Below the pieces are notes generated by a model that did not search any database, had not been told where the DNA came from, and saw nothing but the letters and a program-made list of their open reading frames with translations. A DNA stretch of 64,000 nt from Chryseolinea serpens. GTDB lineage: Bacteria > Bacteroidota > Bacteroidia > Cytophagales > Cyclobacteriaceae. Within the stretch, counting starts at the first letter, position 1. Each line of letters opens with the position of its first letter. The position numbers were made by a program, and so were the translations under genes. The stretch spans positions 1,046,091-1,110,090 of the forward strand of contig NZ_FQWQ01000003.1 of assembly GCF_900129725.1 (NCBI RefSeq), written 5' to 3'. This document shows positions 1 through 9,457 of this stretch, piece after piece.

Positions 1-1
1 C

Positions 2-1795
2 GTCAGTGTAAAAAGCAACGCACAGGGAAAATGGTCCTGCGTACTTCCTGCCACGCCGGCAGGAGGGCCCTATGAAGCGGTGATCAGTGGAACGAACCGG
101 ATCGAGCTAAAAAATATTCTCATCGGCGACGTGTGGATCTGTGGCGGACAGTCGAACATGCAATGGCGCCTGGATCAGACACCTTATGAAGAAAAAGATT
201 CCGTCCTCTTGAAACGCGGGAACATCCGCTTGTTCACCGTGCCGTTTGAGATGGACTATCAACCCCGCGAAGACGTGAAGGGAAATGGCTGGCAAACCTT
301 GAGTCCTCAGACCATCCGGGAGTTTTCAGCGGTGGCCTATCACTTTGGAAAATATCTGTACGAACAACTCGATGTCCCCGTCGGCCTGGTGAGCGACAAC
401 CTTGGGGCAACAGCGGCCGAGGCGTGGATGAGCAACGAGGCGCTTTTGCAGTTCCCTGAATTTGCAAGCCTTATTCAGCCAGTAGTGAAACATGGCAAAA
501 GCTTTGAAGCCTTGACGGCGGACTTCGAGAAGAACAAAGCTGTTTGGTTCAAAAAATATTATTACAAAAGCGCCGGCGTAAAAGGAGAGTGGTTTAAACC
601 GGAAACAAATGTTGCCGACTGGAAACCGATCAATGCTTCGGGCAACACCTGGGAAAACGAACCCGATCTCAAAGATCACGACGGCGAAGTGTGGTTCCGC
701 ACCACTTTCGATCTTCCCGAAAATTATCACGACGAAAATTTCAACATCGCCCTGTCGCAGATCGACGACTATGACATGGCCTGGGTGAATGGCGTAAAGA
801 TCGGAGAGACCTATGGCAAACATAACCACCGGAACTACAGCGTCCCCACGCGTACTTTGAAGCCGAAGGGCAATGTGTTGGTGGTGCGCGTGTTCGATAT
901 CGGCGGCATCGGTGGGTTCACGACGAGCCCGTTTTGGGGAAGCAAGATCATGTTGGGGACTTGGCTGTATAAAAAAGGCGAGGCCATAGACGCCGCAAAA
1001 TTTCCAAAAGTGGAGATGCCGAACGCGACACCGTTTTCATCTCCCGGTGTTTTATACAATGGTAGCATTGCGCCCCTCACGGCGTTTCCCATCAAGGGCG
1101 CCATTTGGTACCAGGGTGAAACCAACGTAGACCGGGCATACGAATACCGCGAATTGTTCCCTGCACTGATCCGCGATTGGAGAAAGCATTGGAATCAGGG
1201 CGACTTCCCTTTTCTGTTTGTGCAGTTGGCAAACTACATGGACGAAGCGAAGGAACCCGGTGAGAGTCATTGGGCAGAACTCCGCGAAGCACAGGCCTTG
1301 ACGCTGTCGTTGCCCAACACCGGCATGGCCTGCGCCATCGACATCGGTGAGGCGCAAGACATTCATCCCCGGAACAAACTGGATGTGGGCAAACGCCTCG
1401 GCCTCGCAGCGATGAAGGTGGCCTATGGAAAGAGCGTGGTGGCTTCGGGTCCAACGTTCAAAACCTTGCACGTCGAGGGTGAGCACCTGATCCTTTCATA
1501 CGACAACATCGGAAGCGGCCTGCTGTCGAAAGACAAATACGGATACCTGCGCGGATTTCAAGTGGCTGGAGCCGACAAGAAATTTTACTGGGCACAGGCC
1601 CGGATTGTCGACGGCAAAGTGGAAGTGGTCTGCGACAAGGTGAAGCAACCCATCGCTGTGCGATATGCCTGGGATAACAACCCCGGTCCGCTCGATCTAT
1701 ACAACGCTGAAGGACTACCCGCCCTGCCTTTTCGCACCGACACCTTCAAAGGCAGCACCGAAGGACAGGTATTTGTGGAGGGTCCGCGTTTCTAA
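2..1795 (+). CDS. Sialate O-acetylesterase family protein (5' end outside window)
   Basis: The reading frame is open from base 2, so the true start and any signal peptide lie to the left of the window; 597 codons are visible. The SGNH-hydrolase block GGQSN follows IGDVWIC near bases 120-160, WYQGETN is near 1110, and a DIHPRN block near 1360 would supply the catalytic Asp and His. Between the first two blocks (about 560-930) lies a beta-sandwich like the sugar-binding domain of family 2 glycosidases, which is the usual architecture of this family. Family knowledge: these enzymes remove O-acetyl groups from sialic acids or plant polysaccharides, normally in the periplasm. Which substrate applies here cannot be told. 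The GntR regulator follows 115 bases downstream on the same strand. Confidence 0.88.
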   Translation, partial: VSVKSNAQGKWSCVLPATPAGGPYEAVISGTNRIELKNILIGDVWICGGQSNMQWRLDQTPYEEKDSVLLKRGNIRLFTVPFEMDYQPREDVKGNGWQTLSPQTIREFSAVAYHFGKYLYEQLDVPVGLVSDNLGATAAEAWMSNEALLQFPEFASLIQPVVKHGKSFEALTADFEKNKAVWFKKYYYKSAGVKGEWFKPETNVADWKPINASGNTWENEPDLKDHDGEVWFRTTFDLPENYHDENFNIALSQIDDYDMAWVNGVKIGETYGKHNHRNYSVPTRTLKPKGNVLVVRVFDIGGIGGFTTSPFWGSKIMLGTWLYKKGEAIDAAKFPKVEMPNATPFSSPGVLYNGSIAPLTAFPIKGAIWYQGETNVDRAYEYRELFPALIRDWRKHWNQGDFPFLFVQLANYMDEAKEPGESHWAELREAQALTLSLPNTGMACAIDIGEAQDIHPRNKLDVGKRLGLAAMKVAYGKSVVASGPTFKTLHVEGEHLILSYDNIGSGLLSKDKYGYLRGFQVAGADKKFYWAQARIVDGKVEVVCDKVKQPIAVRYAWDNNPGPLDLYNAEGLPALPFRTDTFKGSTEGQVFVEGPRF

Positions 1796-1832
1796 CGATC
1801 CGGATTCATACGTGTGCGGAAGCACGGGCTCG

Positions 1833-1864
1833 TTTATATGTAGGGACATTAGGACATAAATTTG
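1833..1864 (+). promoter_or_regulatory. Candidate Bacteroidota promoter for the GntR gene
   Basis: TAAATTTG at 1857-1864 is an exact match to the -7 consensus TAnnTTTG. A weak -33 element, TTTA, sits 20 bases upstream at 1833-1836. Transcription would start near 1871, about 40 bases before the start codon. Confidence 0.5.
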
Positions 1865-1910
1865 TGCTTTCCCCGGGAACCCGTAAATTTAACTATTACT
1901 TTTTATTCGT

Positions 1911-2672
1911 ATGGCCGTAAAAGCAAAGCCGTCAAAAGAGACGGTAGAGTTCAAAATAGATCACGACAGCCCCATTCCGTTGCACGTGCAGGTGGAGACC
2001 CTGATGCGCCAGCTGATCAACAGCCCGCAATATCAGGACGGAAAAATGCTCCCCAAGGAAATTGAACTGGCGAAACGGCTGGGCATATCACGCAACACCA
2101 TACGGCAAGCCACCAACAAACTCGAGCACGAGAACCTGCTGGTTCGTAAAAAAGGTGTGGGCACGCGGGCGGTGAAAAATGCGGTGAGCACGCGGCTGAA
2201 CAACTGGCTGAGCTTTAGCGAAGAGATGCACAGCAAAGGCGTGGAGTTTGTCAACTTCGATATCAAAGTCAGCTGGGTCAATGCTGACGCCGACGTTGCC
2301 AACACGTTGCAAATTGATGAGGGCAAAAAAGTGCTGAAGCTGGAACGGTTGCGCGGTGTGGCGAAAGGCCCGTTTGTATATTTCATTTCCTATTTTCATC
2401 CGCGCGTGGGCCTCACCGGTAAAGAAGACTTCACCCGTCACCTCTATGAGATCATGGAGCAGGAGCACGCCACCATTGCCTCCATATCCAAAGAAAAAAT
2501 AAATGCCATCGGTGCTCCGACCGACGTAGCGAAAAAGCTTAGCATAAAAAAAGGTGATCCGGTATTGTTCCGCAAACGCGTTGTCTGCGACCCCGGCGAC
2601 CGCCCCGTAGAGTACAACCTGGGTTATTATCGCGGTGACAGCTTTACGTACGAGATTGATATCAAACGCTGA
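1911..2672 (+). CDS. GntR family transcriptional regulator with UTRA-type ligand domain
   Basis: The protein has 253 residues. An N-terminal winged helix-turn-helix (about residues 17-85) carries the GntR pattern IPLHVQV, then LPKEIELAKRLGISRNTIRQA and a wing ending RKKGVGTRA. The rest (about 95-250) looks like a UTRA effector-binding domain, seen in LKLERLRGV and in the final strand VEYNLGYYRGDSFTYEID. Regulators of the HutC/FarR type bind sugars or small acids and repress nearby catabolic genes. The esterase upstream is the obvious candidate target, but this is inferred from position only. The start was chosen because a TAnnTTTG promoter lies about 50 bases upstream and the HTH begins at its usual distance from this ATG. 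Confidence 0.9.
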   Translation: MAVKAKPSKETVEFKIDHDSPIPLHVQVETLMRQLINSPQYQDGKMLPKEIELAKRLGISRNTIRQATNKLEHENLLVRKKGVGTRAVKNAVSTRLNNWLSFSEEMHSKGVEFVNFDIKVSWVNADADVANTLQIDEGKKVLKLERLRGVAKGPFVYFISYFHPRVGLTGKEDFTRHLYEIMEQEHATIASISKEKINAIGAPTDVAKKLSIKKGDPVLFRKRVVCDPGDRPVEYNLGYYRGDSFTYEIDIKR

Positions 2673-2689
2673 TCCGTTCAACACTCGTC

Positions 2690-2716
2690 AAAAAAAAACC
2701 AGGCCCGCAGGCCTGG
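2690..2716 (-). terminator. Rho-independent terminator of the PI-PLC-like gene
   Basis: CCAGGCC at 2699-2705 pairs with GGCCTGG at 2710-2716 around a CGCA loop. An A-run at 2690-2698 becomes the U-tract on the minus strand. It lies 54 bases past the stop of the minus-strand gene and may also stop transcripts from the GntR gene. Confidence 0.8.
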
Positions 2717-2769
2717 GTAGTGAAGGGGTCTCTTATTCCAAGAGCATTCAAAGCAACATTAACATTGGG

Positions 2770-3867
2770 CTATTTGGAACCTGCCTGCGCTGTCTTGCTC
2801 TTGAAAAGCGGCGATTCGCGAAAGTATGGATTGCTGCCATCAAAGCGGATCACATAGTCGGATTTGAAATGTGTACTCTTCTGGTAATAGTCGGTCGTGA
2901 TGATTTGTGCGCCTGACTGTTGTGCTGCTTCAAAGCTGCTTTTATCATTGGCGCGCGCTTCGTCTGTATCGGAGTCGGCCCGTGTACGAACGATGTATCC
3001 TTTTTTCACGAGGTCTTTGATCGCCTCCTGATCGCGCTTTGCACTGTTCATGATGAGGATGGCGGCTTCGGGCGTTCCCACCCCGGCGTTGGCAAAAAGC
3101 ATTCTGCCCTTCAGCGAGGGATGACCGGCGACGTAGAGGTCAATCTTCGGTCCTTTTTCATCCAGGATGAAAATGAATTTTCCCTTGGCTTCCTTCAGCG
3201 TAGGCCAATGGTTGGCAAGGACGGCGCTTTCCAGTGTTTTGTATTTGCCGCGCACCTGGTCTGGGGTGATCACATAGCTCGTGCCCAGGTAATCGGCAAT
3301 TTCTTTGTCCAAGGCATCGTACGTAGCGGCTGTAAATTTTTCGGCGGCCGTAAAACCTGGTTTTGGGATGCTTTCATCTTTGGCGTTCATAGTGATGAAA
3401 ACGGGATTGTGCGTCGGGTTTGCGTCCGACCATTTTTTCAGGTCTTGCAGGCACTGTTGAAACGTGAGGCAGTGGCTTCTGAAGTCGATGTCGGTGATGT
3501 GAAAAACCTTAAAGCCGGGTTTCTTCATCACGCCTTCCGGATCGAACGGCGGTTGGCCGGGAGCCCAATTCAATCCATTGGGATGAGCATAGCGTCCCCC
3601 CTGGGTGTCGGCATACACGTCGATCTCCAAATTCAAAAGCCCAAGATTCAATTGGTCTGTGATGCTGATGTGACTGTAGTCAATTTTGCTCATCGCCACA
3701 GAATCGCGCGCCTTCAGGATCTTGAAGAGTGCGGGATCGATGGCCTTCTTATAACTGTTGTGGGAACCGATCACCTGGATGTGGTTGATCGGCAAATTAT
3801 CCGTTTGACCGCTGGCCTTCAAAATGGCGATCAACATGATCAAGACGATACTGAGTTGTTTTTTCAT
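2770..3867 (-). CDS. Secreted Ca2+-dependent phosphoinositide phospholipase C-like protein
   Basis: The protein has 365 residues with a clear signal peptide (MKKQLSIVLIMLIAILKASG). The first catalytic histidine lies in IQVIGSHNSYK (about residues 31-41), the expected acid pair is in NLEIDVYAD, and a second histidine is in FRSHCLTF. The C-terminal strand IRTRADSDT and TDYY motifs complete the TIM-barrel pattern of the PI-PLC-C1 (Ca2+-dependent) group known from Streptomyces. Family members cleave phosphatidylinositol or related headgroup esters outside the cell. The lipid substrate here is not shown by the sequence. It stands alone and convergent with the GntR gene, with a strong terminator between them. 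Confidence 0.8.
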   Translation of the reverse strand: MKKQLSIVLIMLIAILKASGQTDNLPINHIQVIGSHNSYKKAIDPALFKILKARDSVAMSKIDYSHISITDQLNLGLLNLEIDVYADTQGGRYAHPNGLNWAPGQPPFDPEGVMKKPGFKVFHITDIDFRSHCLTFQQCLQDLKKWSDANPTHNPVFITMNAKDESIPKPGFTAAEKFTAATYDALDKEIADYLGTSYVITPDQVRGKYKTLESAVLANHWPTLKEAKGKFIFILDEKGPKIDLYVAGHPSLKGRMLFANAGVGTPEAAILIMNSAKRDQEAIKDLVKKGYIVRTRADSDTDEARANDKSSFEAAQQSGAQIITTDYYQKSTHFKSDYVIRFDGSNPYFRESPLFKSKTAQAGSK

Positions 3868-3893
3868 GAGTTGTAGTGGTTAAAAAGGCCCTC

Positions 3894-3924
3894 CTTCGCT
3901 AAAGCTCCCGTCTTCGCTAAAGCT
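3894..3924. repeat. Two tandem copies of CTTCGCTAAAGCT
   Basis: CTTCGCTAAAGCT occurs at 3894-3906 and again at 3912-3924, 18 bases apart. The same 13-mer occurs in reverse complement at 17004-17016 next to a large hairpin, so it belongs to a dispersed repeat family. Confidence 0.7.
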
Positions 3925-4093
3925 ACGACGGGCAAGTCGGCGGGCAAGGCAGTGAGCGTCGAGGTTATTTAAAAACGCCTAAAGGTAAGGGGGCAAATTC
4001 AGAAACGTGTGCTCTCAACGTTAACTAAATTTTAACCTTTTTTCAAAAAAAGAAAATATTCACCTACCTATGTGTGACCGTATGAAATATACA

Positions 4094-4157
4094 CGGCGGT
4101 GGTAGCAAATTTTCCGTTGATGCAAGAGGGGAGATATCAACAACGACACCACCGCCG
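4094..4157. other. Nested inverted repeat, possible structured RNA or binding site
   Basis: CGGCGGTGGT (4094-4103) pairs perfectly with ACCACCGCCG (4148-4157). Inside it GTTGAT (4116-4121) pairs with ATCAAC (4136-4141). The two stems are coaxial, giving a 64-base element between two minus-strand genes. Confidence 0.5.
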
Positions 4158-4177
4158 CGATAGGCAAGCATAATGGC

Positions 4178-4211
4178 AAAAAAAAGAGTAACCAGGATAT
4201 CTGATTACTCT
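4178..4211 (-). terminator. Terminator of the propeller-HEAT-cytochrome gene
   Basis: AGAGTAA (4185-4191) pairs with TTACTCT (4205-4211). The A-run just before it gives a U-tract on the minus strand. It begins 26 bases after the stop codon. Confidence 0.6.
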
Positions 4212-4236
4212 ATTCTTTTATTGGTTTTTTATTAGA

Positions 4237-7200
4237 CTATTCCTTCAGCGTAGCAATAAAACTCAATACATCCCGAATCTCTTTCTTCGTCAGCAACAAT
4301 CGCATCGGCGGCATGCTGGAAGCAGCATTCGTCCGTTTCGCGATGGCTTGTTTTTGTACGAGCGTATCGGGCCGGTTGCCGATCTTCAATTTCAGATAAT
4401 CCGGTTTTTCTTCTTGCAGGATACCGCTTAGTGTCTTACCCTCTTTCGTCTCCACCGTTACCATACCATAGCCCGGAGCAAGTCTCGCACTAGGATTGAT
4501 AAGCGCTTCCAACAATTGCTCACGTGTCAGGCGTGCAGCGACGCCGTTAAGTCGCGGCCCGGCTGTGCCGCCCATGTCGCCATACGAATGGCAGCGGATA
4601 CATTGAGCCGTCTGGTGGCCATAAAAGATCTGCGCTCCACGCGAAGGATTTCCTCCGAGCAATGCTCCGGCATAGGCAGCCTTCAACGTGTCGGTCGACA
4701 TCGAGGCACTGATTTTTTTGAAGCGCGCGTCCAGGTCTTTGTTGTGGGTGTTGCCGATCGCTTCGGCAAGCTCCAGGTTGATTTCAACCGGAAGCTTCTT
4801 CAACTCCAGTTGTGTCAGGAGTTTTTCAAAGACGGGTTGCGTGCTCTCCAGCGGAAGCATGCCAAGGGTTGTCAACGCTGCTTGTTTTTCTTCTACGGTG
4901 CGGGTGTTGATCACATCGCTGAGCAACGTCACCATCAAAGCCTTTTCGATGTTCATCTTGGGCAGGAGATCCAGTGCCGTCACGCGAACATCTTTTTCCT
5001 TATCAGCCAAAGCCGTCTTGATGGCGTCGCCAATTTTGGGGTCGGCGATGGAGGCAAGCGCTTTCAGCGATTCTTCGCGTACGGGAGTACTGGGATCGCT
5101 TTTCAGTCGGGCAAATAATTGAGCCGATGCGGAAGCGATCTTCAGTTTGCCGATGGCTTTCACTGCAGCCAACCGCACAGCAGCGTCCTTGCTGCTGGTT
5201 AAAGTAGTCAGCGTCGCAGCCGACTTCTCTTTCACAGATTTATCATCGCGGGTGATCTTACCACGGAAACGTCCATCCACACGATCCAACACCGACGGTT
5301 TTGCCCACGTGCTCAAGGCAGCCAAAGCTTCGGAACGCATGGCCGCGGGAGATTTTTCGTTGGCCGCATAGTCGATCAGGTTTTGCATCGACGCATCGGT
5401 GCCCACCCGGAGATTGGCGTTGATGGCGCGACGCAACAAAGCTTCTGCTGTAAACTTGGTTTCTTTCAACACATCGCCCAGGGCAGGCAACGCGCCTTCA
5501 ATGGAGAGATCGTCGTTGATGCCACGGGCCGCTTCGGTCACGACAAATTCATCACCGTCTTTTAAGAAGGCGGCAATGCCAGGATCACGCAGGCGGCGAA
5601 GGGCAAGCACGGCACCGATGCGCACAGCACGCGACGGATTGTTGGCAAGAGCAACCAGCGGCTCTGCTTTTCCAATGCGTGCCAGGGCAAGACTCGCTCC
5701 GTGGCGGATATAGGCGTCTTCGTCGTTGTTCGATTTTAATAATTCAATAAGGTCACCAATCGCAGGCTCATACGCCGTGCGACCCATGGCCTCGGCAGCA
5801 AAGAAGCGTGCGCGGCTGTAGTCGTCTTTCAATAGCGGCATCAACGCAGCACCGGCATCCTTGTAGCGCACGTCGCCAATCCACTTGGCGGCTTGGGCGC
5901 GAATTTCGGGATCGGCGTCCTGCAGCAAGGGCACGAGCACGGCGGCGTTCTTCAAGTCTTTGCGCGCAAACTGGCTGATCCCCCAAATGGCATTTACGCG
6001 CGCGAGCTGATGTTCTTTTTGGGCGATGCTTCTTTTGAAAACCTCCATGCCCTCGTTGCCGCGGGTTGCCAATTCAAATTGAGACTTTTGGCGCACACGC
6101 ATGTCGGCGTGGGCCAGCAACTGTTCTAATTTGGCGGCATCGAACTTTGTGAAGTCACTGCGGATCAGGGTCTCGGTATCTTTTCGTTCAGCGGCGTCGG
6201 CATTGGCGACATCGAGTTTCCAAACACGACCCTGGCCTTTCGTGCCCCAGCCGTCAATCCAGTCAGCTACATACATGGCGCCGTCGGGACCAAAGTCAAT
6301 GCCGGTAGCCAGGACACCGCCGAGGATCTTTTTATTTTCGCCCAGCTCGAATGTTGCGCCCTTTGGGTTCAGTTTAAACGCATGGATGCCCGATTGCGAA
6401 GGGTTGCCCACAAACTCAGCAACGAAAAAGGTTTTCTGCCATTCTTTGCCCAGCGCCGTGCCGGGGTTGTAGAGCATCCCGGTGGGGCCGTTCACATAGT
6501 TGGCGATGGCGGGCGTGATGTACGCCGGTTGGCCTTCCCAACGCGGCGTGTACATTTTCTCGTCCATCCACACTTTGTACGTATTGTTTTCGGGGTCGCG
6601 ATATTTTCCAAACTGCCAGTTGATGCGCCAGCCGATGTCGGCGCCGTTCACCACATAGACGATGCGTTCGCTTTCGCCGGGATGGTCGCCGTCGTTGTCT
6701 TCGCTGATGAGGTTGCCGTATTCGTCGAACACAAACTCATGCGTGTTGCGATTGCCATACGAAAATACTTCAAAGTCGCTGCCATCCGGATTGGAGCGCA
6801 CGATGACACCGCTGTTGGGATGTTCCCACGCTTTGCCCGTTTGGTCCTTACCGCTAAAACCGATATCACCGATCTGCCAATAGATCTTTCCTTCCGGACC
6901 GATCTCGACGCCCGACATACCGTGCCCGCTAAAACCCACATGGATGCCATAGCCGTGCGACAACGAAACTTTGTCGTCGATCGTGCCGTCGCCGTTGGTG
7001 TCGTTCAGACGCCACAGGTCGGGGCCGATAGCAACGAAAAGATCTTTGCCATGCTTGAGCACGCCACCAGAGGCGTCGGTCACTTCATCATGAAAATCTT
7101 CAATCACTACTTGTGACTTGTCCGCCACGCCGTCGCCGGAAACATCCTCTACGCTGGAGACCTGTTCTTTCTCCACGGTCATGTCGCGCCAGTCGTGCGA

Positions 7201-7659
7201 GCCATCGTGGTTCAGGTCTTCCAGCCACTTGTTCTTTTCACTGTTTTCGGGGGAGAGGGTGCGGTGTAAAAAGTCGCGTTTCTCTTCAATATTTTTTAGG
7301 GAAATAGATTCGATCTCCCAATCCTGGTGACCGCGGATATCGAATTCCGAATGCTTTTGACGAATGGCGCGGGTGTAATAAAGTTTTCCGTCGTCGTCTA
7401 TATCGATCGACACGGGGTCGGTGATCAGCGAGTCGACACCCCAGAGTTTGAGCGTGAGGCCTTCTGCGAGCTGCGGTGTGACCACCCCTTCGATCGCACG
7501 GGCCATTTCGGCCGATTGTTTGGGGTCAAGTTGCCTGATCTTGAGATCCACAGCTTTTTCCTTTTCCTTTTGCTGACAGGACGCCAAAAGCCCAATGGCT
7601 AACGCGACCGTTGAAAGGCGTTTTAGGGAGTATCGGTTTGAAAAAGATTCGGTGTTCAT
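4237..7659 (-). CDS. Lipoprotein with dehydrogenase-like propeller, HEAT repeats and C-terminal cytochrome c
   Basis: From the chosen start (cat at 7657-7659) the protein has 1140 residues. This start places a signal peptide with lipobox LLASC near the N terminus; an in-frame ATG 31 codons upstream would add a tail unlike a signal peptide. Domains in order: a propeller like that of glucose/sorbosone dehydrogenases and of the PVC-type membrane-bound dehydrogenases (about 50-480); HEAT-like helical repeats (about 500-940); and a single-haem cytochrome c with CIRCH near residue 1019 and a distal PPMRLLL methionine. Several EF-hand-like loops (for example DLNHDGSHDW and DTNGDGTIDD) suggest calcium. 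The architecture matches proteins common in Planctomycetes, Verrucomicrobia and Cytophagales. It probably oxidises a sugar or alcohol in the periplasm and passes electrons to its own haem; the substrate is unknown. Confidence 0.85.
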   Translation of the reverse strand: MNTESFSNRYSLKRLSTVALAIGLLASCQQKEKEKAVDLKIRQLDPKQSAEMARAIEGVVTPQLAEGLTLKLWGVDSLITDPVSIDIDDDGKLYYTRAIRQKHSEFDIRGHQDWEIESISLKNIEEKRDFLHRTLSPENSEKNKWLEDLNHDGSHDWRDMTVEKEQVSSVEDVSGDGVADKSQVVIEDFHDEVTDASGGVLKHGKDLFVAIGPDLWRLNDTNGDGTIDDKVSLSHGYGIHVGFSGHGMSGVEIGPEGKIYWQIGDIGFSGKDQTGKAWEHPNSGVIVRSNPDGSDFEVFSYGNRNTHEFVFDEYGNLISEDNDGDHPGESERIVYVVNGADIGWRINWQFGKYRDPENNTYKVWMDEKMYTPRWEGQPAYITPAIANYVNGPTGMLYNPGTALGKEWQKTFFVAEFVGNPSQSGIHAFKLNPKGATFELGENKKILGGVLATGIDFGPDGAMYVADWIDGWGTKGQGRVWKLDVANADAAERKDTETLIRSDFTKFDAAKLEQLLAHADMRVRQKSQFELATRGNEGMEVFKRSIAQKEHQLARVNAIWGISQFARKDLKNAAVLVPLLQDADPEIRAQAAKWIGDVRYKDAGAALMPLLKDDYSRARFFAAEAMGRTAYEPAIGDLIELLKSNNDEDAYIRHGASLALARIGKAEPLVALANNPSRAVRIGAVLALRRLRDPGIAAFLKDGDEFVVTEAARGINDDLSIEGALPALGDVLKETKFTAEALLRRAINANLRVGTDASMQNLIDYAANEKSPAAMRSEALAALSTWAKPSVLDRVDGRFRGKITRDDKSVKEKSAATLTTLTSSKDAAVRLAAVKAIGKLKIASASAQLFARLKSDPSTPVREESLKALASIADPKIGDAIKTALADKEKDVRVTALDLLPKMNIEKALMVTLLSDVINTRTVEEKQAALTTLGMLPLESTQPVFEKLLTQLELKKLPVEINLELAEAIGNTHNKDLDARFKKISASMSTDTLKAAYAGALLGGNPSRGAQIFYGHQTAQCIRCHSYGDMGGTAGPRLNGVAARLTREQLLEALINPSARLAPGYGMVTVETKEGKTLSGILQEEKPDYLKLKIGNRPDTLVQKQAIAKRTNAASSMPPMRLLLTKKEIRDVLSFIATLKE

Positions 7660-7942
7660 GAATAGCTTGGCTAGATTAAATGTGTTTGTAAGATTATAAT
7701 ATGCGGCTTCTTTAATGCCCGTCGGGTTGCAGCAGCGACGAACGAAATCCATAGGAATCCAGTGTTGAAAATCAGGGGGTCAATGTAGCGAAAAAGGGGA
7801 TGCTGAGGGAGAAAGCGGGGCCCTCCGAGAACGTTATTTTGATGAATGGCGGGTCTTTTTGGGCAGGGGAAAGAATAAGACGCGCGTATAACCTATTGTC
7901 CTAAATGGGATATCTTCGCAAAGGAACTATAAGAAACGTGCG

Positions 7943-8521
7943 ATGCGCTTAAAGAATCACGGGAGACTGATTATCATTTTTGCCTTTCTTTCAGCTTGTC
8001 ATACGCCGAAGCCTGGGGAGACCAAAATGCTTGATTTTGGGCAATTCACGATCACGGTGCCGGCCACTTGGGATCCCGTTAAAGTGCGTGGCATTGATTC
8101 CTACGTAGGCCTTATCGCACTGGGTGAGGAGGACACGATAAACTTTGATCTGGGATGGTATTCCAATGCACTGGATGAGGATAAGAAGTTTATGATTCAG
8201 AATGGAGATTTCTACGTCTTGGATAGCGTGTCGTCCGATGGTGCCGCAAACTTTATGTTTTATGGGAAAGCGGATACCGTTAACGTCGAAAATTTCCTGG
8301 AAAATAAAATTACCTGGACAACCGTCGATGGCAGAAAGGCAAAGATCATATCCCCCAAACGCACGGGCCAAGGCCTGACCGGCATCTACATCGACAGCGT
8401 CTGGATGGCCGGCTCTGCTCGCGACCGGTTTCAAATGAATGGAAGAAATTTAAATGCAGAGAACGAACGATTATTGCTGAAAGCGTTTGAGACCTTGCGA
8501 TTTAAGAAAATAGCTAAATAG
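7943..8521 (+). CDS. Small lipoprotein of unknown function
   Basis: The protein has 192 residues. A basic N terminus, a hydrophobic stretch and the lipobox LSAC (cysteine near residue 19) mark it as a lipoprotein. The mature part begins FGQFTITVPATWDPVKV, a pattern seen in small periplasmic proteins with one compact alpha/beta domain, but no named family was recognised. It is divergent from the cytochrome gene. A -7-like TATCTTCG lies at 7911-7918, though no well-spaced -33 element was found. No operon partner is present, since the fasciclin gene downstream is convergent. Confidence 0.65.
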   Translation: MRLKNHGRLIIIFAFLSACHTPKPGETKMLDFGQFTITVPATWDPVKVRGIDSYVGLIALGEEDTINFDLGWYSNALDEDKKFMIQNGDFYVLDSVSSDGAANFMFYGKADTVNVENFLENKITWTTVDGRKAKIISPKRTGQGLTGIYIDSVWMAGSARDRFQMNGRNLNAENERLLLKAFETLRFKKIAK

Positions 8522-8603
8522 CGATGCGAAAAGATCGCGATAACGATAGTCCTTCTCTGGTAACCGTTGATTGAGATTTTTAAAACTGTAATGGTCTGAC
8601 ATC

Positions 8604-8634
8604 AAAAAAAAGGCGACCTCCGGAAGAGGCCGCC
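8604..8634 (-). terminator. Terminator of the fasciclin gene
   Basis: GGCGACCTC (8612-8620) pairs with GAGGCCGCC (8626-8634) around a short loop with one mismatch. A preceding A-run supplies the minus-strand U-tract. The hairpin is 25 bases past the stop codon. Confidence 0.75.
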
Positions 8635-8659
8635 GTTCATCGTAGCAAAGATTCCCCGT

Positions 8660-9223
8660 TTACTTCGCCATCAACACCTTGTCAATCACCTCAATCACGC
8701 CATTGCTCTGATAAACATCCTTGACGGTGATCTTCGCCGCATTGTTTTTCTCGTCCCAGATCTTCAGCGTGTTGCCTTCCATGGCAGCCCAAAGTTTTCC
8801 ACCTGCCACCGTCGTCAACTCCGCTTTGCCATTGCCCGCCTTGATGCGCTTCATCAGTTCCTGGCTGTCCAGCTTGCCGGCCACGACGTGGTAGGTGAGC
8901 ACGTCGCTCAACATCGCCTTGTTCTCCGGTTTCAACAGGGTTTCCACCGTTCCGGCAGGCAGCGCATCGAAGGCCATGTTGGTGGGAGCAAAGACGGTGA
9001 AGGGGCCCTTGCCCTGGAGGGTTTCAACCAGTCCGGCAGCTTTCACAGCGGCCACCAGCGTGGTGTGATCCTTTGAGTTCACGGCGTTCTCGATGATGTT
9101 CTTCGAAGGATACATCTGCGCGCCACCAACCATGACGGTTTTTTCTTGCGCCGTCGCCAGGTTCAAGGCGAGCACAAACATGCATGCGGTTAGTACAACC
9201 GAATTCATTCTTTTCGATTTCAT
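8660..9223 (-). CDS. Secreted fasciclin (FAS1) domain protein
   Basis: From cat at 9221-9223 the protein has 187 residues, starting MKSKRMNSVVLTACMFVLAL as a signal peptide; an ATG ten codons upstream would put charged residues before the signal. One FAS1 domain covers about residues 45-185. The H1 box reads FTVFAPTNMAFDALPAG and the H2 box ends NGVIEVIDKVLMAK, both typical. FAS1 proteins are extracellular adhesion or surface-binding proteins. The gene is monocistronic with its own terminator and faces away from the CehA-like gene. Confidence 0.92.
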   Translation of the reverse strand: MKSKRMNSVVLTACMFVLALNLATAQEKTVMVGGAQMYPSKNIIENAVNSKDHTTLVAAVKAAGLVETLQGKGPFTVFAPTNMAFDALPAGTVETLLKPENKAMLSDVLTYHVVAGKLDSQELMKRIKAGNGKAELTTVAGGKLWAAMEGNTLKIWDEKNNAAKITVKDVYQSNGVIEVIDKVLMAK

Positions 9224-9457
9224 AGGGTTTGTTTTTTTTAAGTTGTACCCCACATACGGATGTACACTGCCCCATGGATTTCAGACTTGCCAATTTTTTT
9301 TGATCTACAGGCGATTTCAGCTTACAGAATGCTGACCGCGGAGGGCGATTCTATCCAAAAAAATGTTGAACTTCAAAGGGTCGGACGTGAAGAGGCTTCG
9401 TGCTCCGCAGGAGAAATTTCCGTTCGAATTTTCATCGTTCACCTTACCAGACAAGAC

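Larger units (their letters stand above)
3868..4236. other. Gene-free 369-base gap with repeats and a structured element
   Basis: No coding sequence was seen. The gap holds two tandem copies of CTTCGCTAAAGCT (3894-3906, 3912-3924), a nested inverted repeat (4094-4157) and the terminator of the cytochrome gene (4178-4211). Promoter elements for the PI-PLC-like gene must also lie here but none is convincing. Confidence 0.7.

Noticed and set aside
2920-3876. 318-codon plus-strand frame inside the PI-PLC-like gene
   Set aside because: Antisense to a protein with signal peptide and catalytic motifs.
6382-7116. 244-codon plus-strand frame inside the cytochrome gene
   Set aside because: Antisense to a region with clear propeller and EF-hand-like motifs on the other strand.
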